Part shown: piece by piece, positions 1 to 8,497 of the stretch
Layout: the number at the start of each line of letters is the position of its first letter
Position numbering within the stretch: position 1 is the first letter of the stretch
Made by a program: the position numbers and the translations under genes
From: Actinomadura sp. WMMA1423
GTDB lineage: Bacteria; Actinomycetota; Actinomycetes; Streptosporangiales; Streptosporangiaceae
Reading direction: 5' to 3'
NCBI RefSeq assembly: GCF_006547145.1
Contig: NZ_CP041244.1
Location: 3,844,001 to 3,908,000, forward strand
DNA length: 64,000 bases
The notes under the pieces: generated by a model
Database searches by the model: none
Seen by the model: only the letters and a program-made list of their open reading frames with translations
What the model was told of the DNA's origin: nothing

Positions 1-267
1 GGCCGGACGGGCGTGCCCTCCCGGGGCGTGGCCCTCGGGATGCCCTGGGACGGCGTATGCCTGATGTCGCCCGGACGGCGCGGAAGTCCCGGCTCCGTGT
101 CCACCGTCTAGCCTCCCGATGTCCGTCGCGCGGCTCCCCCGTGAACCGCAGTCCCCACAATTCACCATATTTTGGCCTAATTAGACCCTGGTTCCACAAC
201 GGCCCCCGGAGTCTCGCGAGATACGACAACTCGGCGCGGCGTTCTTATCACCTCGCCAACAACTAGT
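1..267. other. no gene recognised at left edge
   Basis: No open frame here has convincing actinobacterial codon use or a recognisable product. The stretch from about 160 to 265 is less G+C-rich than its surroundings, which would fit an intergenic region. The upstream neighbour lies outside the window. Confidence 0.5.
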
Positions 268-301
268 CCGCCCCCGCGACCCGGATGGGACGCGGGGGCG
301 G
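268..301 (-). terminator. GC-rich hairpin downstream of otsB
   Basis: An 11-bp perfect stem (arms 268-278 and 291-301) encloses a 12-nt loop that can itself form a CCC/GGG pair. It starts 17 nt after the otsB stop on the minus strand. Many actinobacterial terminators have such a stem with little or no U-tract, so a terminator is the likely role. Confidence 0.65.
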
Positions 302-317
302 GGCGGACGGAGACGGG

Positions 318-1139
318 TCAGGAGAGGGAGTCGGCCAGCGAGCCGATGAGGTCGACCACGCCGGCGGGGCCGTCGACCACGAGGTCCGCCCGTTCGGCGA
401 GCGCGGTGACCTCGGTCGAGCCGCTGCACACCAGGACGCCGGGCACGCCCTCGGCGCGCAGCGCGTCGACGGCGTCGAACGCGGCGAGGTCGCCGAGGTC
501 GTCCCCGGCGAACAGCACGGCGGAGGGGCGGGTCGCGCGGTCGTCCAGGAACGAGCGCAGCGCCTTCCCCTTGTCCATGCCGTGCGGGCGGAGTTCGAGG
601 ACGTAGCGCCCGGGCTCCACCGACAGCCCGGTCCGCTCGGCGAGCGCGGCGAGGACGCCGCGCAGCCGGTCGAGCGCGACCTGCGGTTCGGCGCACCGCC
701 GGGTGTGGACGGCGAGCGCCTGCCCCTTGTCCTCGACGAACGTCTCGGGCGGGGCGCCTGCGGCGGCGAGGACGCCGGGCAGCTTCGCGCGGGCCTCGGC
801 GACGCCCGGCGGCGGCTCCGGCACGGTCAGCGTGCCGGACTCCCAGCGTTCGAGGCCGTACTGCCCGAGGACGACGAGCCCGTCGATGCCCTCGAAGCCG
901 CCGTACTCCACGGCCACGGCGGCGGGACGTCCGGTCACGATCAGCAGCGAGCCGACCAGCGGGGCCAGCCGGGCCAGGGCCGGCGCGGCGTCCGGATGGG
1001 CCCTGGCCGAGGCCGGATCGTCGACGATCGGCGCCAGGGTGCCGTCGAAGTCGAAACCGAGCACGGCCCCGGTCGGGTTCTCACGGATGGCGTCGAGGCC
1101 GTCGGTACCGGCGGCCGTCACAGAGCGGGGAGAGTTCAC
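318..1139 (-). CDS. otsB: trehalose-phosphatase (OtsB)
   Basis: A 273-residue HAD-superfamily phosphatase that removes phosphate from trehalose 6-phosphate in the OtsA/OtsB trehalose pathway; it should be cytosolic. HAD motif I is present as DFDGTLAPI (Asp30 nucleophile and Asp32), motif II as the VTGRP region near residue 69, and motif IV as GDDLGD in the C-terminal third. The length fits the short trehalose-phosphatase family, and the cap-domain Lys segment (DKGQAL) and MDKGKAL are visible. The downstream DUF3263-gene side is upstream in transcription: that gene ends 19 nt before this start, so the two are probably cotranscribed. No otsA is in the window. Confidence 0.88.
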   Translation of the reverse strand: MNSPRSVTAAGTDGLDAIRENPTGAVLGFDFDGTLAPIVDDPASARAHPDAAPALARLAPLVGSLLIVTGRPAAVAVEYGGFEGIDGLVVLGQYGLERWESGTLTVPEPPPGVAEARAKLPGVLAAAGAPPETFVEDKGQALAVHTRRCAEPQVALDRLRGVLAALAERTGLSVEPGRYVLELRPHGMDKGKALRSFLDDRATRPSAVLFAGDDLGDLAAFDAVDALRAEGVPGVLVCSGSTEVTALAERADLVVDGPAGVVDLIGSLADSLS

Positions 1140-1158
1140 GTGACCAGTGTTGGTCAGG

Positions 1159-1557
1159 TCAGGGCCGGATGCCGAGCCGCCGCGCGGCGCGGCTGCGTTG
1201 CCGCTGTGTCCGCATCCGGCGCAGGCGCTTGACGAGCATCGGGTCGCACTCCAGCGCCTCGGGCCGGTCGATCAGGATGTTCAGGAGCTGGTAGTACCGC
1301 GTCGCCGACATCTCGAACGTCTCGCGGATGGCCTGCTCCTTGGCGCCGGCGTACTTCCACCACTGCCGCTCGAAGGCGAGGATCCGGCGGTCGCGCTCGG
1401 ACAGCCCGCCGGCGCGGAACGCGGCGTCGTCGGCCCCGTCCTCCGCCTCGGCGGCGCCCGGTTCGGTCAGAGGTCGCGGGGGTTGGCCTTCGTCCATGGT
1501 TCGGTCCTGCGGGGGGACGTCACCGCGGGGGTCACCGGGGGCGTTCGCCGCTCGCAT
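1159..1557 (-). CDS. DUF3263 family protein
   Basis: A 132-residue protein whose C-terminal 80 residues match the actinobacterial DUF3263 family: a core reading LSERDRRILAFERQWW, then a helix-turn-helix-like segment with ATRYYQLLN and a basic end rich in Arg. The family has no established biochemical role; the fold suggests nucleic-acid binding. The acidic, Pro-rich N-terminus (residues 1-50) is poorly conserved, and an internal Met at residue 21 is an alternative start. It commonly sits next to otsB in actinomycetes, and here it ends 19 nt upstream of otsB, suggesting one transcript. Confidence 0.8.
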   Translation of the reverse strand: MRAANAPGDPRGDVPPQDRTMDEGQPPRPLTEPGAAEAEDGADDAAFRAGGLSERDRRILAFERQWWKYAGAKEQAIRETFEMSATRYYQLLNILIDRPEALECDPMLVKRLRRMRTQRQRSRAARRLGIRP

Positions 1558-1752
1558 CAGATCCCCTCTGTGGTTACTGATCCCGGGTCGTCCGGGTTCG
1601 GGCGGGAGCCATGCTACGCGTCCGGGCCGACAAGTTCCGGCGGTTCCCCGTGATCGGACGCCGGTGGTTCAGTGCATCACATCCCCGTTCACCTGGGGCT
1701 CTTTCGCGTCGTGTGTCTCATCGGCACCACCGGCGCGGCGTGCCGCCAAAAA

Positions 1753-1781
1753 CATGCACTCTACATCCGTTAGAGTGGATG
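1753..1781. promoter_or_regulatory. inverted-repeat operator upstream of MarR gene
   Basis: Two 11-nt arms (CATGCACTCTA and TAGAGTGGATG) separated by 7 nt match at 10 of 11 positions, with a perfect 7-bp core CACTCTA/TAGAGTG. It lies 52 nt before the MarR start at 1833. MarR proteins bind such dyads and usually autoregulate, so this is a candidate autoregulatory operator; that role is inferred. Confidence 0.6.
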
Positions 1782-1832
1782 ATCCGTAGCGTCCGGCGCC
1801 TCTGGACGGCGTCCATGGAACGGAGACCTTGC

Positions 1833-2447
1833 ATGGCGACGGAGACCTCCGCCACGGGACGGACCGCCGAGCGGGACGCGCCCCGGGACGGGAGCCTTCC
1901 CGAACCGCCCGCCGACGGCGTGCTCACCGAGATCGCGACCGCGCTGTTCCATCTGCGCCGCGTCTGGGCCAAGCCCGACCTCGTCAAGCGCGTCCGCGCC
2001 CAGACGTCCGGCGCGACGGACGGCCGCCCGCTCCAGCTGTCGAACCTGATGGTGGTGAACGCGGTCGCCGCCCTGACCGAATGCGGGCCCGCGGACGAAC
2101 CGTCCTGCGAGGCCACGGTCGGCGCGGTCGCCGAACGGCTGGAGGTCGACCCGTCCACGGCCAGCCGCCTCGTCGGGCACGCCATCGACGCCGGCCTGGT
2201 CTCGCGCCGCCCGTCCCCCGTGGACGCGCGCCGCGCCAACCTCGGGCTGACCGAGGCCGGGCGGCGCGTGAAGCAGGTCTCCGACCGGTTCCGCCGCGCC
2301 TACCTCGACGAGCTGATGACCGGCTGGTCCGAGCGGGAGCGGACCGAGTTCGCGCGCCTGCTCACCCGCTTCGCCGACGCCGCCGTCCAGGCACCGATGT
2401 ACCCGGACGGGATCGGCCGCATCTTCGAAGAGGCCGCGGCCGACTGA
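1833..2447 (+). CDS. MarR family transcriptional regulator
   Basis: A 204-residue winged-helix regulator of the MarR type. The DNA-binding part reads as helix-turn-helix with VDPSTASRLVGHAIDAGLV (recognition helix) followed by a wing with the usual DARR motif (SPVDARRANLGLTEAGR). The N-terminal ~35 residues are a non-conserved acidic tail. ATG 1833 is chosen because GGAGA lies 6 nt upstream; an in-frame ATG at 1815 and longer frames lack this signal. A dyad at 1753-1781 lies in the promoter region. Ligand and targets are unknown; the convergent SHOCT gene is separated by a terminator, so it is not an obvious target. Confidence 0.85.
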   Translation: MATETSATGRTAERDAPRDGSLPEPPADGVLTEIATALFHLRRVWAKPDLVKRVRAQTSGATDGRPLQLSNLMVVNAVAALTECGPADEPSCEATVGAVAERLEVDPSTASRLVGHAIDAGLVSRRPSPVDARRANLGLTEAGRRVKQVSDRFRRAYLDELMTGWSERERTEFARLLTRFADAAVQAPMYPDGIGRIFEEAAAD

Positions 2448-2510
2448 CCGCCGCCCGGAGCGGAGCGCCGACCTCACTTGAATCCCCGCGCGAGTGGCCC
2501 CGCAAGGGGG

Positions 2511-2535
2511 CAGTGCGGGGGCGGCCCCCGCACTG
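2511..2535. terminator. bidirectional hairpin between MarR and SHOCT genes
   Basis: Perfect 11-bp stem CAGTGCGGGGG/CCCCCGCACTG around a CGG loop, placed between two convergent genes (stops at 2447 and 2549). Symmetry and position suit a terminator for both. Confidence 0.7.
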
Positions 2536-2548
2536 GCTCCGGACCGGC

Positions 2549-2845
2549 TCAGGCGCTGTTGCGGAGGGCTGACATACGGGTGTGGTACTCGTCCTCGTCG
2601 ATCTCGCCGCGGGCGAACCGCTCGGCGAGCACCGACCGCGCGTTGGTCATGGGGTCGGCGGCCGCCCTGGCCGCCGCGGCGCCGTCGTGCATCCGGCGGC
2701 GGATGAAGTAGAAGGCGGTCCCGATCACCGCCAGCCAGAACAGGCCGAACATGACCGGGAAGACCGGCCAGAAGGCGGGGGCGTCCCCGTCGTTCCAGCC
2801 GCCCGGGTGCATCGCGGCCGCCTGCGTCACCAGTGTCGTAACCAT
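2549..2845 (-). CDS. SHOCT-domain small membrane protein
   Basis: A 98-residue protein with one transmembrane segment (about residues 26-47, from PVFPVMFGLFW to FYFIRRR), a linker, and a C-terminal SHOCT domain (about residues 70-96) with the family signature RFARGEIDEDEY. SHOCT is a short C-terminal oligomerisation/targeting helix pair found on many membrane and regulatory proteins; the precise role is unknown. Start at 2845 follows a GGAAGGG ribosome site. It is monocistronic as far as can be seen, being convergent with the MarR gene and separated by 121 nt from the next minus-strand gene upstream (the protease ends at 2966). Confidence 0.8.
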   Translation of the reverse strand: MVTTLVTQAAAMHPGGWNDGDAPAFWPVFPVMFGLFWLAVIGTAFYFIRRRMHDGAAAARAAADPMTNARSVLAERFARGEIDEDEYHTRMSALRNSA

Positions 2846-2965
2846 CGTTCATCGACCCTTCCTGTGTTCGGATACGTCGATGCTCGGCGACGGGTACGGG
2901 GGCCCGCATCGCCTGGCCGGAGGCACTCGCGCTACGCCCGCCGGAGTACCGCGCTCACCGCCGGC

Positions 2966-5176
2966 TCACCACCAGGGCGGCCGGTAGTCCTCGTCGTCGG
3001 CGGGGCGCGGCGGCTTGGAGTGCCGCCCGCGCGGCTCGTCGTCGGCCTGGCCCGGCGGCGGGACGGGCCCGTCCCGCGGTCCGGGGTCGGCCGGGTCGGG
3101 CGGCGGGACATCGGAGAACCCGCCGAAGGGCCCCTCGTCCACGGGAGGTACCGGCGGGGGCGGCGGTTCTTCCGGCGGTTCCGGGGATACCGCGGCGAGC
3201 GGAGCCGTCGTCCCCGTCTCGGGGAGGTCCGGCGTCTCGAGCGCACCCCGGCGGAAGGCCTCCCACGCGTCGTCGTCGAGGACGGACGGCTCGTCGCGGC
3301 CCGAGCCGTTGAGGCCCGAGCCGTTCAGGCCCGCTCCGTTGTGCCCGTTGGGGGCGTTGTGCCCGTTGGGGGCGTCATGCCCGTTGAGGGCGTCGTGCCC
3401 GTTCCCGTTGACGGCGTCGTGCCCGCCCCGCGCCCCGTGCCCGCCCGCCGCGAACTCGCCGGGCATGAACGGGCGCAGCTCGCCCGGCATGATCGGGGGC
3501 TGCTTCGGCTCGATCGGCGGCGGAAGCCGTCCGTCCCAGCCGGAGGGCGGCGCCAGCTCGGCGAACCCGGCGTCCGGGTGCGCGAAGGAGCCGGGCTCGG
3601 GGTCGGCCTGGGGGGCGTCCCAGAGCGGGGCGTCAAGCGGCACGGGTTCCTGGGGCAGGGCCTCCTGCGGCGGGGCCTCGGCGGGGAAGGCGGGCGCCTG
3701 GTAGACCTCGTTGCTCTGGAAGAGCGGCGAGCTGACCGGCGCGACCGCCGGCGCCTCGTACGCGCCGGCGGGCACGGGCGGCACGGCGGCCACGGGTTCG
3801 CGCGGCGCCGCCGGGGCGGACGGCAGGCCGTAGTCGGCGACGGCGTCGGCGTCCCCGTCGTCCTCCTCCGGACGGCGCCGCTGCCGCCAGCCGAGGACGA
3901 GGCCGAGGGCGACCAGCACCCCGCCGCCGCCGAGGACGAGCGGGAAGAGGAAGCCGGAGTCGCGGCCGACCGGCTGCGCGGCGGGCTGCGGGGTCGAGGG
4001 CGGGGGCGGCGGCGTCTCGACCGGCCCGCTGGAGGTCTTGTTGATCTGGTTGGCGGCCACGAGGGTCCGCACCGCGTCGACCGTCCCGCGGCATTCGGTC
4101 GAGCCGGTGGGGTGGCCGGCCCGTGCGGGCGAGCCCTCGATGAGCGCCCGCCTGACCTCCGCCGGGCTGAGCTTGGGGTAGCGGGAGCGGACGAGCGCGG
4201 CGACCCCGGCGACCATCGCGGACGAGGCGCTGGTGCCCGTCCCGACGACATAGCCGTTGCTGGCGTCCGCGCTGACGATCTCGACGCCGGGCGCGCAGAC
4301 CGCGGCGCCCGAGCGCCGGTTGCTGTCCTTCCACAGGCGCAGGCGGCGGTCGAGCGCGCCGACGGCGATCACGCCCGGGTAGGCGGCGGGGAAGTTCTTG
4401 CGGTTCGCGCCGGAGCCGTCGTTGCCCGCCGAGGCGATGAGCACGACGCCCTTGGAGAGCGCGTACCGGATCGCCTTCTCCTGCGAGGGCGTGCCGTTGT
4501 AGGACTGGCGGCCCCCGCCGAGCGACATGTTGATGATGCCGGCGCCGCGGTCGACGGCGTACCTGATGCCCTGGGCGACGGCGTCGCGGTCGCCGCCGGC
4601 GCCCGGCTGCGGCCCGCTGTCGCGGCGCAGCGGGTCGTCGTTCTCCAGCGTGACCCGGATGGACAGGACGTTGCTGAGCGGCGCGACGCCCATCATGCCC
4701 TGCGACAGCCCTGGGCCGTGGCCGTGCCCGGCGATGATGCTGGCCATGGACGTCCCGTGCAGGCCCCAGTAGCGGCTGCCGGGACGCCGCACGCCGCCGG
4801 TGAGGTCGGGGCCGGTGACGACGCGGCCGGTGAGGTCGGGGTGGCGCCTGTCGACTCCGGTGTCGAGGACGGCGACCGTGACGCCGCGCCCCCTGGAGTA
4901 GCGCCACGCCTTCTGGGCGCGCAGGACGTCGAGGTGCCACTCGCGGGAGCGGATCTGGTCGGTCGGCGCGTTCAGCAGCGACCCGGCGACGGCTCCGGCG
5001 GACGCCCCGCGCACGGTCTGCCCCTTGGCCGGCACGCCGGAGACGATCGCCGCGGGCACCGCCACGGCCGCGCCGAGCGTGAGCGCGGTGAGGACCGCGG
5101 TCGTCCGGGCGCCGAGCCGGAGCAGTGGCACGGCCGGTCGGGCATGCGCCGGACGGCGCCGACCGGCTTCGGACAC
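2966..5176 (-). CDS. mycP: type VII secretion-type mycosin, S8 subtilisin-like serine protease with long Pro-rich tail
   Basis: A 736-residue membrane-anchored subtilase. Visible parts: N-terminal hydrophobic segment (about 26-47) acting as a signal/anchor; peptidase S8 domain with Asp105 (AVLDTGVD), His140 (LHGTSMAS), oxyanion Asn252 (SAGNDGSG) and Ser316 (GTGTSASSA); transmembrane helix about 408-430; then a ~300-residue low-complexity Pro/Glu/Asp-rich tail predicted to be cytoplasmic. Mycosins are about 400-600 residues, so the tail is the unusual part; it includes a run of NGH-type repeats around residues 580-620. Mycosins stabilise or process ESX systems, but no eccB/C/D/E or WXG100 gene is in the window, so the partner system is elsewhere or this is an orphan. 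Confidence 0.85.
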   Translation of the reverse strand: MSEAGRRRPAHARPAVPLLRLGARTTAVLTALTLGAAVAVPAAIVSGVPAKGQTVRGASAGAVAGSLLNAPTDQIRSREWHLDVLRAQKAWRYSRGRGVTVAVLDTGVDRRHPDLTGRVVTGPDLTGGVRRPGSRYWGLHGTSMASIIAGHGHGPGLSQGMMGVAPLSNVLSIRVTLENDDPLRRDSGPQPGAGGDRDAVAQGIRYAVDRGAGIINMSLGGGRQSYNGTPSQEKAIRYALSKGVVLIASAGNDGSGANRKNFPAAYPGVIAVGALDRRLRLWKDSNRRSGAAVCAPGVEIVSADASNGYVVGTGTSASSAMVAGVAALVRSRYPKLSPAEVRRALIEGSPARAGHPTGSTECRGTVDAVRTLVAANQINKTSSGPVETPPPPPSTPQPAAQPVGRDSGFLFPLVLGGGGVLVALGLVLGWRQRRRPEEDDGDADAVADYGLPSAPAAPREPVAAVPPVPAGAYEAPAVAPVSSPLFQSNEVYQAPAFPAEAPPQEALPQEPVPLDAPLWDAPQADPEPGSFAHPDAGFAELAPPSGWDGRLPPPIEPKQPPIMPGELRPFMPGEFAAGGHGARGGHDAVNGNGHDALNGHDAPNGHNAPNGHNGAGLNGSGLNGSGRDEPSVLDDDAWEAFRRGALETPDLPETGTTAPLAAVSPEPPEEPPPPPVPPVDEGPFGGFSDVPPPDPADPGPRDGPVPPPGQADDEPRGRHSKPPRPADDEDYRPPWW

Positions 5177-5366
5177 GCCGCCCCTCCCTCCGGCAGACCG
5201 CCGCGCTTCACGGCGGGTGACATTCTGCCACGCGAACCGCCCCTGGCCCGGGCACTCGGCACATTAGGGCACGGTCCTGGACAGCGCGGATCTTCCCGGA
5301 TCAGTCTTCCGTACCCACGGGTAATCAAACCGGGCACGGCATGCTAACCCGGACCGACCGTCCAGG

Positions 5367-7031
5367 TCACTGTGATCCCGCACCCGTCAGGGCCCTCACC
5401 GACAGGGCCTCGTAGCGCTCCCCGTCGGCCTTCTCGCGCCCCGCGAAGGTTCCGGCGACCGCGCAGGCGAACCCGATCGGGATCGACACCAGGCCCGGGT
5501 TCTCCAGCGGGAACAGGTGGAAGTCGATCCCCGCGGGGAACAGCGACAGGCTGTGCCCCGTGACCGGATCGACCTTGCCGGACACGACGGGCGAGAAGAC
5601 GACCAGCACCAGCGACGCGACCAGCCCGCCGTAGATGCCCGCGACGACCCCGGCCGAGTTGAACCGGCGCCAGAACAGCGACAGCACGATCGCCGGGACG
5701 TTCGCCGAGGCGGCCATCGCGAACGCCAGCGCCACCAGGAACGCCACGTTCAGGTCGCGGGCGACCACCGCCAGGACGATCGCGAGCGAGCCGACGAGGA
5801 GCGAGGCGAACCGCGCGACCGCCACCTCCTGCGACTCGCGCGGGCGGCCGAGCATCAGCACCTGGCCGAAGTAGTCGTGCGCCAGCGACGTGGACGAGGC
5901 CAGGACGAGCCCGGACACCACCGCCAGGATCGTCGCGAACGCCACCGCCCCGATGAACGCCAGCAGGACGTCGCCGCCGGCGCGTCCGCCGACGTGCTCG
6001 CCGACGGCCCGCGCGAGCTGCGGCACCGCGGTGTTGCCCGACGGGTCCTGGGCGACGATCGCGGACCGTCCGACCAGGGCCGCCGCGCCGAAGCCGAGCG
6101 CGAGCGTCATCAGGTAGAAGACGCCGACGAGGCCGATCGCCCACGACACCGACTTGCGGGCGGCGCGCCCGTCCGGGACGGCGAAGAAGCGCGCGACGAC
6201 GTGGGGCAGCCCCACCGTGCCGAGCACGAGGGCGAGCGCGAGGCTGATGAAGTCGAGCTTGTTGACCACCGTGCGGTAGGTGTCGCCCGGGACGTCCCGC
6301 CCGTACTGGAGCCCGGGGCGCAGGAACGCCTCGCCCTTCCCGCTCGCGTCGGCGGCCGACCCGAGCATCGCGCCGGGGTCGAACCCGAACCTGGCGAGCA
6401 CCAGCCCCGCCAGGACCGCCGCGCCGGCCATCAGCAGCCCGGTCTTGATGATCTGCACCCAGGTCGTGGCCTTCATCCCGCCGAACGCCACGTAGAGGAT
6501 CATCAGCGCGCCCACCACCACGATCGTGGCGGTCTCGGCGGTGCCCGCGTCCATCCCGAGGAACCGCTCCCCGCGGTGGATGCCGAGCAGCAGGGAGACC
6601 AGCGCCCCGGCCCCGACCATCTGCGCGAGCAGGTAGAACACCGACACGGTCACGGTGGACACTGCGGCGGCCCGCCGCACCGGCGCCTGCCGCCGCACCC
6701 GGTGCGCCAGCACGTCCCCCATCGTGAACCGGCCCGCGTTGCGGACCATCTCGACCAGCAGCAGCGCGAGCAGCCACGCCACCAGGAACCCGATCGAGTA
6801 CAGGAACCCGTCGTAGCCGTTCAGCGCGATGATCCCGGCGATGCCGAGGAAGGACGCGGCCGACATGTAGTCGCCGGCGAGGGCGACCCCGTTCTGCGGT
6901 CCGGTGAACGTCCGGCCGCCCGCGTAGAAGTCGTCGGCGCCGCGCGTGGTCGCCCGCGCCCACACCGTGATCGCCAGCGTGATCAGGATGAAGGCCAGGA
7001 ACAGGCCGAACGTCAGGGCGGGCCCGGTCAC
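5367..7031 (-). CDS. actP: cation/acetate symporter, sodium:solute symporter family
   Basis: A 554-residue polytopic membrane protein of the SSS family, with about 13 hydrophobic segments starting at ALTFGLFLAFILITLAI. Family features include GGRTFTGPQNG after helix 1, the YMSAASFLG segment and GLPHVVARFFAV. It most resembles ActP-type acetate/monocarboxylate symporters. The start overlaps the end of the DUF485 gene by 4 nt (ATGA), so the two are translationally coupled; DUF485 proteins are the standard neighbours of actP. Substrate is inferred from this pairing; pyruvate or propionate are alternatives. Confidence 0.85.
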   Translation of the reverse strand: MTGPALTFGLFLAFILITLAITVWARATTRGADDFYAGGRTFTGPQNGVALAGDYMSAASFLGIAGIIALNGYDGFLYSIGFLVAWLLALLLVEMVRNAGRFTMGDVLAHRVRRQAPVRRAAAVSTVTVSVFYLLAQMVGAGALVSLLLGIHRGERFLGMDAGTAETATIVVVGALMILYVAFGGMKATTWVQIIKTGLLMAGAAVLAGLVLARFGFDPGAMLGSAADASGKGEAFLRPGLQYGRDVPGDTYRTVVNKLDFISLALALVLGTVGLPHVVARFFAVPDGRAARKSVSWAIGLVGVFYLMTLALGFGAAALVGRSAIVAQDPSGNTAVPQLARAVGEHVGGRAGGDVLLAFIGAVAFATILAVVSGLVLASSTSLAHDYFGQVLMLGRPRESQEVAVARFASLLVGSLAIVLAVVARDLNVAFLVALAFAMAASANVPAIVLSLFWRRFNSAGVVAGIYGGLVASLVLVVFSPVVSGKVDPVTGHSLSLFPAGIDFHLFPLENPGLVSIPIGFACAVAGTFAGREKADGERYEALSVRALTGAGSQ

Positions 7032-7315
7032 CGCGGCTCACCGGCCAGCGGGTCGAGCCGGCGGCGGGCGTAGGCCAGGTATCCCCACGTCAGCCCGAAT
7101 GTCGAGACGAACTGCAGCAGCCCGAGCAGCAGCGCGACGTTGACGTTCCCGGCGACGGTCCGCCCCATGAAGCCGCGGGCGAAGGCGGCGAGCCCGACGA
7201 AGACGAGATACCACCCGAGGAATCCGGCCGTGACCACGACCACCGCCCGCCGGAAGCGCCTCCGCAGCAGCAGGAACCTGTCTTGCCCCGCGACGGACGC
7301 GGCTCTCCCCGCCAT
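7028..7315 (-). CDS. DUF485 family membrane protein
   Basis: A 95-residue protein with two transmembrane helices (about 25-50 and 61-84). Conserved features of DUF485 are visible: FLLLRRRFRR before helix 1 and the WGYLAYARRRLDPLA end, where the last helix and Asp-Pro-Leu-Ala close the family. Such proteins accompany ActP-type symporters and are thought to assist them, but the mechanism is not established. It is the first gene of a two-gene operon and overlaps actP by 4 nt. Confidence 0.85.
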   Translation of the reverse strand: MAGRAASVAGQDRFLLLRRRFRRAVVVVTAGFLGWYLVFVGLAAFARGFMGRTVAGNVNVALLLGLLQFVSTFGLTWGYLAYARRRLDPLAGEPR

Positions 7316-7498
7316 CGGTCTCCCCCCGACCTGTCGTTACTCTCCGTATCCTTTCAATCGCCCTATGAGATCAAAGTTTCGCCTGCCGCAAGCGCCGTTT
7401 GACCAGATCTGTATGGCGCGCGGCCGGAGACGGCCAAAGGCCGCCGCGGGACGGCGACGTATCACGATCGCCCAGGTCAGGCGGGGAAGCGGAGTGCG

Positions 7499-7783
7499 TC
7501 AGCGTTCGTAGCGGCGGCCGCCGCGCCCACGCCTGATGGCGGCGACGATCGCGACGCCGATCACCGCGAGCCCGATCTGGAAGACCAGTTCGATCCAGTC
7601 GATCCCGTTGGTGGTGGCCACCCCGACCTGCTGCGCGATGGCCGTCCCGATGAGGGCGGCGACGATGCCGACGATCACGGTCAGGAGGCAGCCGATGGGC
7701 TGGCGGCCGGGCAGCAGAAACCGGCCGAGCGCCCCGATGATCGCCCCGATGACGATCGCGGTGACGATGCCTGTGATGTTCAT
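7499..7783 (-). CDS. GlsB/YeaQ/YmgE family stress-response membrane protein
   Basis: A 94-residue protein consisting of three hydrophobic helices (about 5-25, 28-50, 66-85) with the family pattern GxxIGxLGRFLLPGRQPIGCLLT and a basic C-terminus. GlsB/transglycosylase-associated proteins are small inner-membrane proteins linked to general stress and possibly anchoring alkaline-shock proteins; activity is unknown. It appears as a single-gene unit: 39 nt separate its start from the end of the TetR gene, which is on the same strand upstream, so readthrough from that gene is possible. Confidence 0.8.
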   Translation of the reverse strand: MNITGIVTAIVIGAIIGALGRFLLPGRQPIGCLLTVIVGIVAALIGTAIAQQVGVATTNGIDWIELVFQIGLAVIGVAIVAAIRRGRGGRRYER

Positions 7784-7822
7784 GCTCTGCCTGTGCCCAT
7801 TCCGGCAGAGCCGTCACCTGCA

Positions 7823-8488
7823 CTAACGGTCCCCCATGGACCGCAGGTCGTCGAAGGTCAGCGCCGGGCCGCCGAGCTCTTCCGGGCCGGCGCGGCGGCC
7901 GGTGTCTCCGGGGCGCCCGGCCCGCAGGCCGTCGATGATGAGGTCGAGGTGCCGGTGCGCCAGGGCCTCGGCCGTCTCGCGCGGCAGCGGGCCCGGCAGC
8001 GGGCGCGACAGCCGCACGAGCAGCATCCCGATGTCACCGTGCGTGACGTCCGGCCGCAGGTCGCCGTCCTTCTGGGCGGTGGCGACGAGTTCCCGCATGA
8101 CGGTGACGCCGTCGTCGCGGGCGGCGACGATCTCTTCGTCGTCGAACGGGATCTGCTCCAGCAGGACGGGGAACACGGCGCCGATGCGGATGTCCAGGAC
8201 GCGGTGCATGTAGCGGACGAGGGCGGCGAAGGCGGTCGGTTCGTCGTCCCGCGCGCGCTTGACCTCGTCTCTGGTGCGCTCGAGGGCGTCCAAGGCGACG
8301 GCCTTCGTCAGCGCCTGCCGGTCGGGAAAGCGCCGGTAGAGCGTGGCGATGCCCGTGCCCGCGCGCCGGGAGACCTCCTCCAGCGGCGCGCCCGGCCCCT
8401 GCTCGACGAACACCTCGCGGGCGGCGGCGAGGATCCGCTCGCGGTTGTCCCGCGCGTCGGCCCGCAGCGGCCGCTGCTTCGCACCCAT
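7823..8488 (-). CDS. TetR/AcrR family regulator
   Basis: A 221-residue TetR-type repressor. The N-terminal HTH occupies about residues 14-60: ILAAAREVFVEQGPGAPLEEVSRRAGTGIATLYRRFPDRQAL, with the recognition-helix signature GIATLYRRFP. The C-terminal ligand domain contains the sequence of SBP/TetR_C_33-like families (RLSRPLPG, HLDLIIDGLRAG). It is divergent from the flavin oxidoreductase at 8672; three copies of one dyad lie between them, so it very probably controls itself and that gene. Confidence 0.88.
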   Translation of the reverse strand: MGAKQRPLRADARDNRERILAAAREVFVEQGPGAPLEEVSRRAGTGIATLYRRFPDRQALTKAVALDALERTRDEVKRARDDEPTAFAALVRYMHRVLDIRIGAVFPVLLEQIPFDDEEIVAARDDGVTVMRELVATAQKDGDLRPDVTHGDIGMLLVRLSRPLPGPLPRETAEALAHRHLDLIIDGLRAGRPGDTGRRAGPEELGGPALTFDDLRSMGDR

Positions 8489-8497
8489 GAGACCAGC

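Noticed and set aside
57..266. 69-residue open frame at the left edge
   Set aside because: No ribosome site, no family, and Arg/Ser/Pro-rich composition; treated as non-coding.
3300..3430. short repeats that might suggest CRISPR
   Set aside because: They are in-frame codon repeats (NGH type) inside the mycosin gene, without spacers or cas genes.
2582..5347. 921-codon open frame on the plus strand
   Set aside because: It is antisense to the mycosin gene; its composition (Arg/Gly/Val-rich, no domains) is what the opposite strand of a high-GC gene gives.
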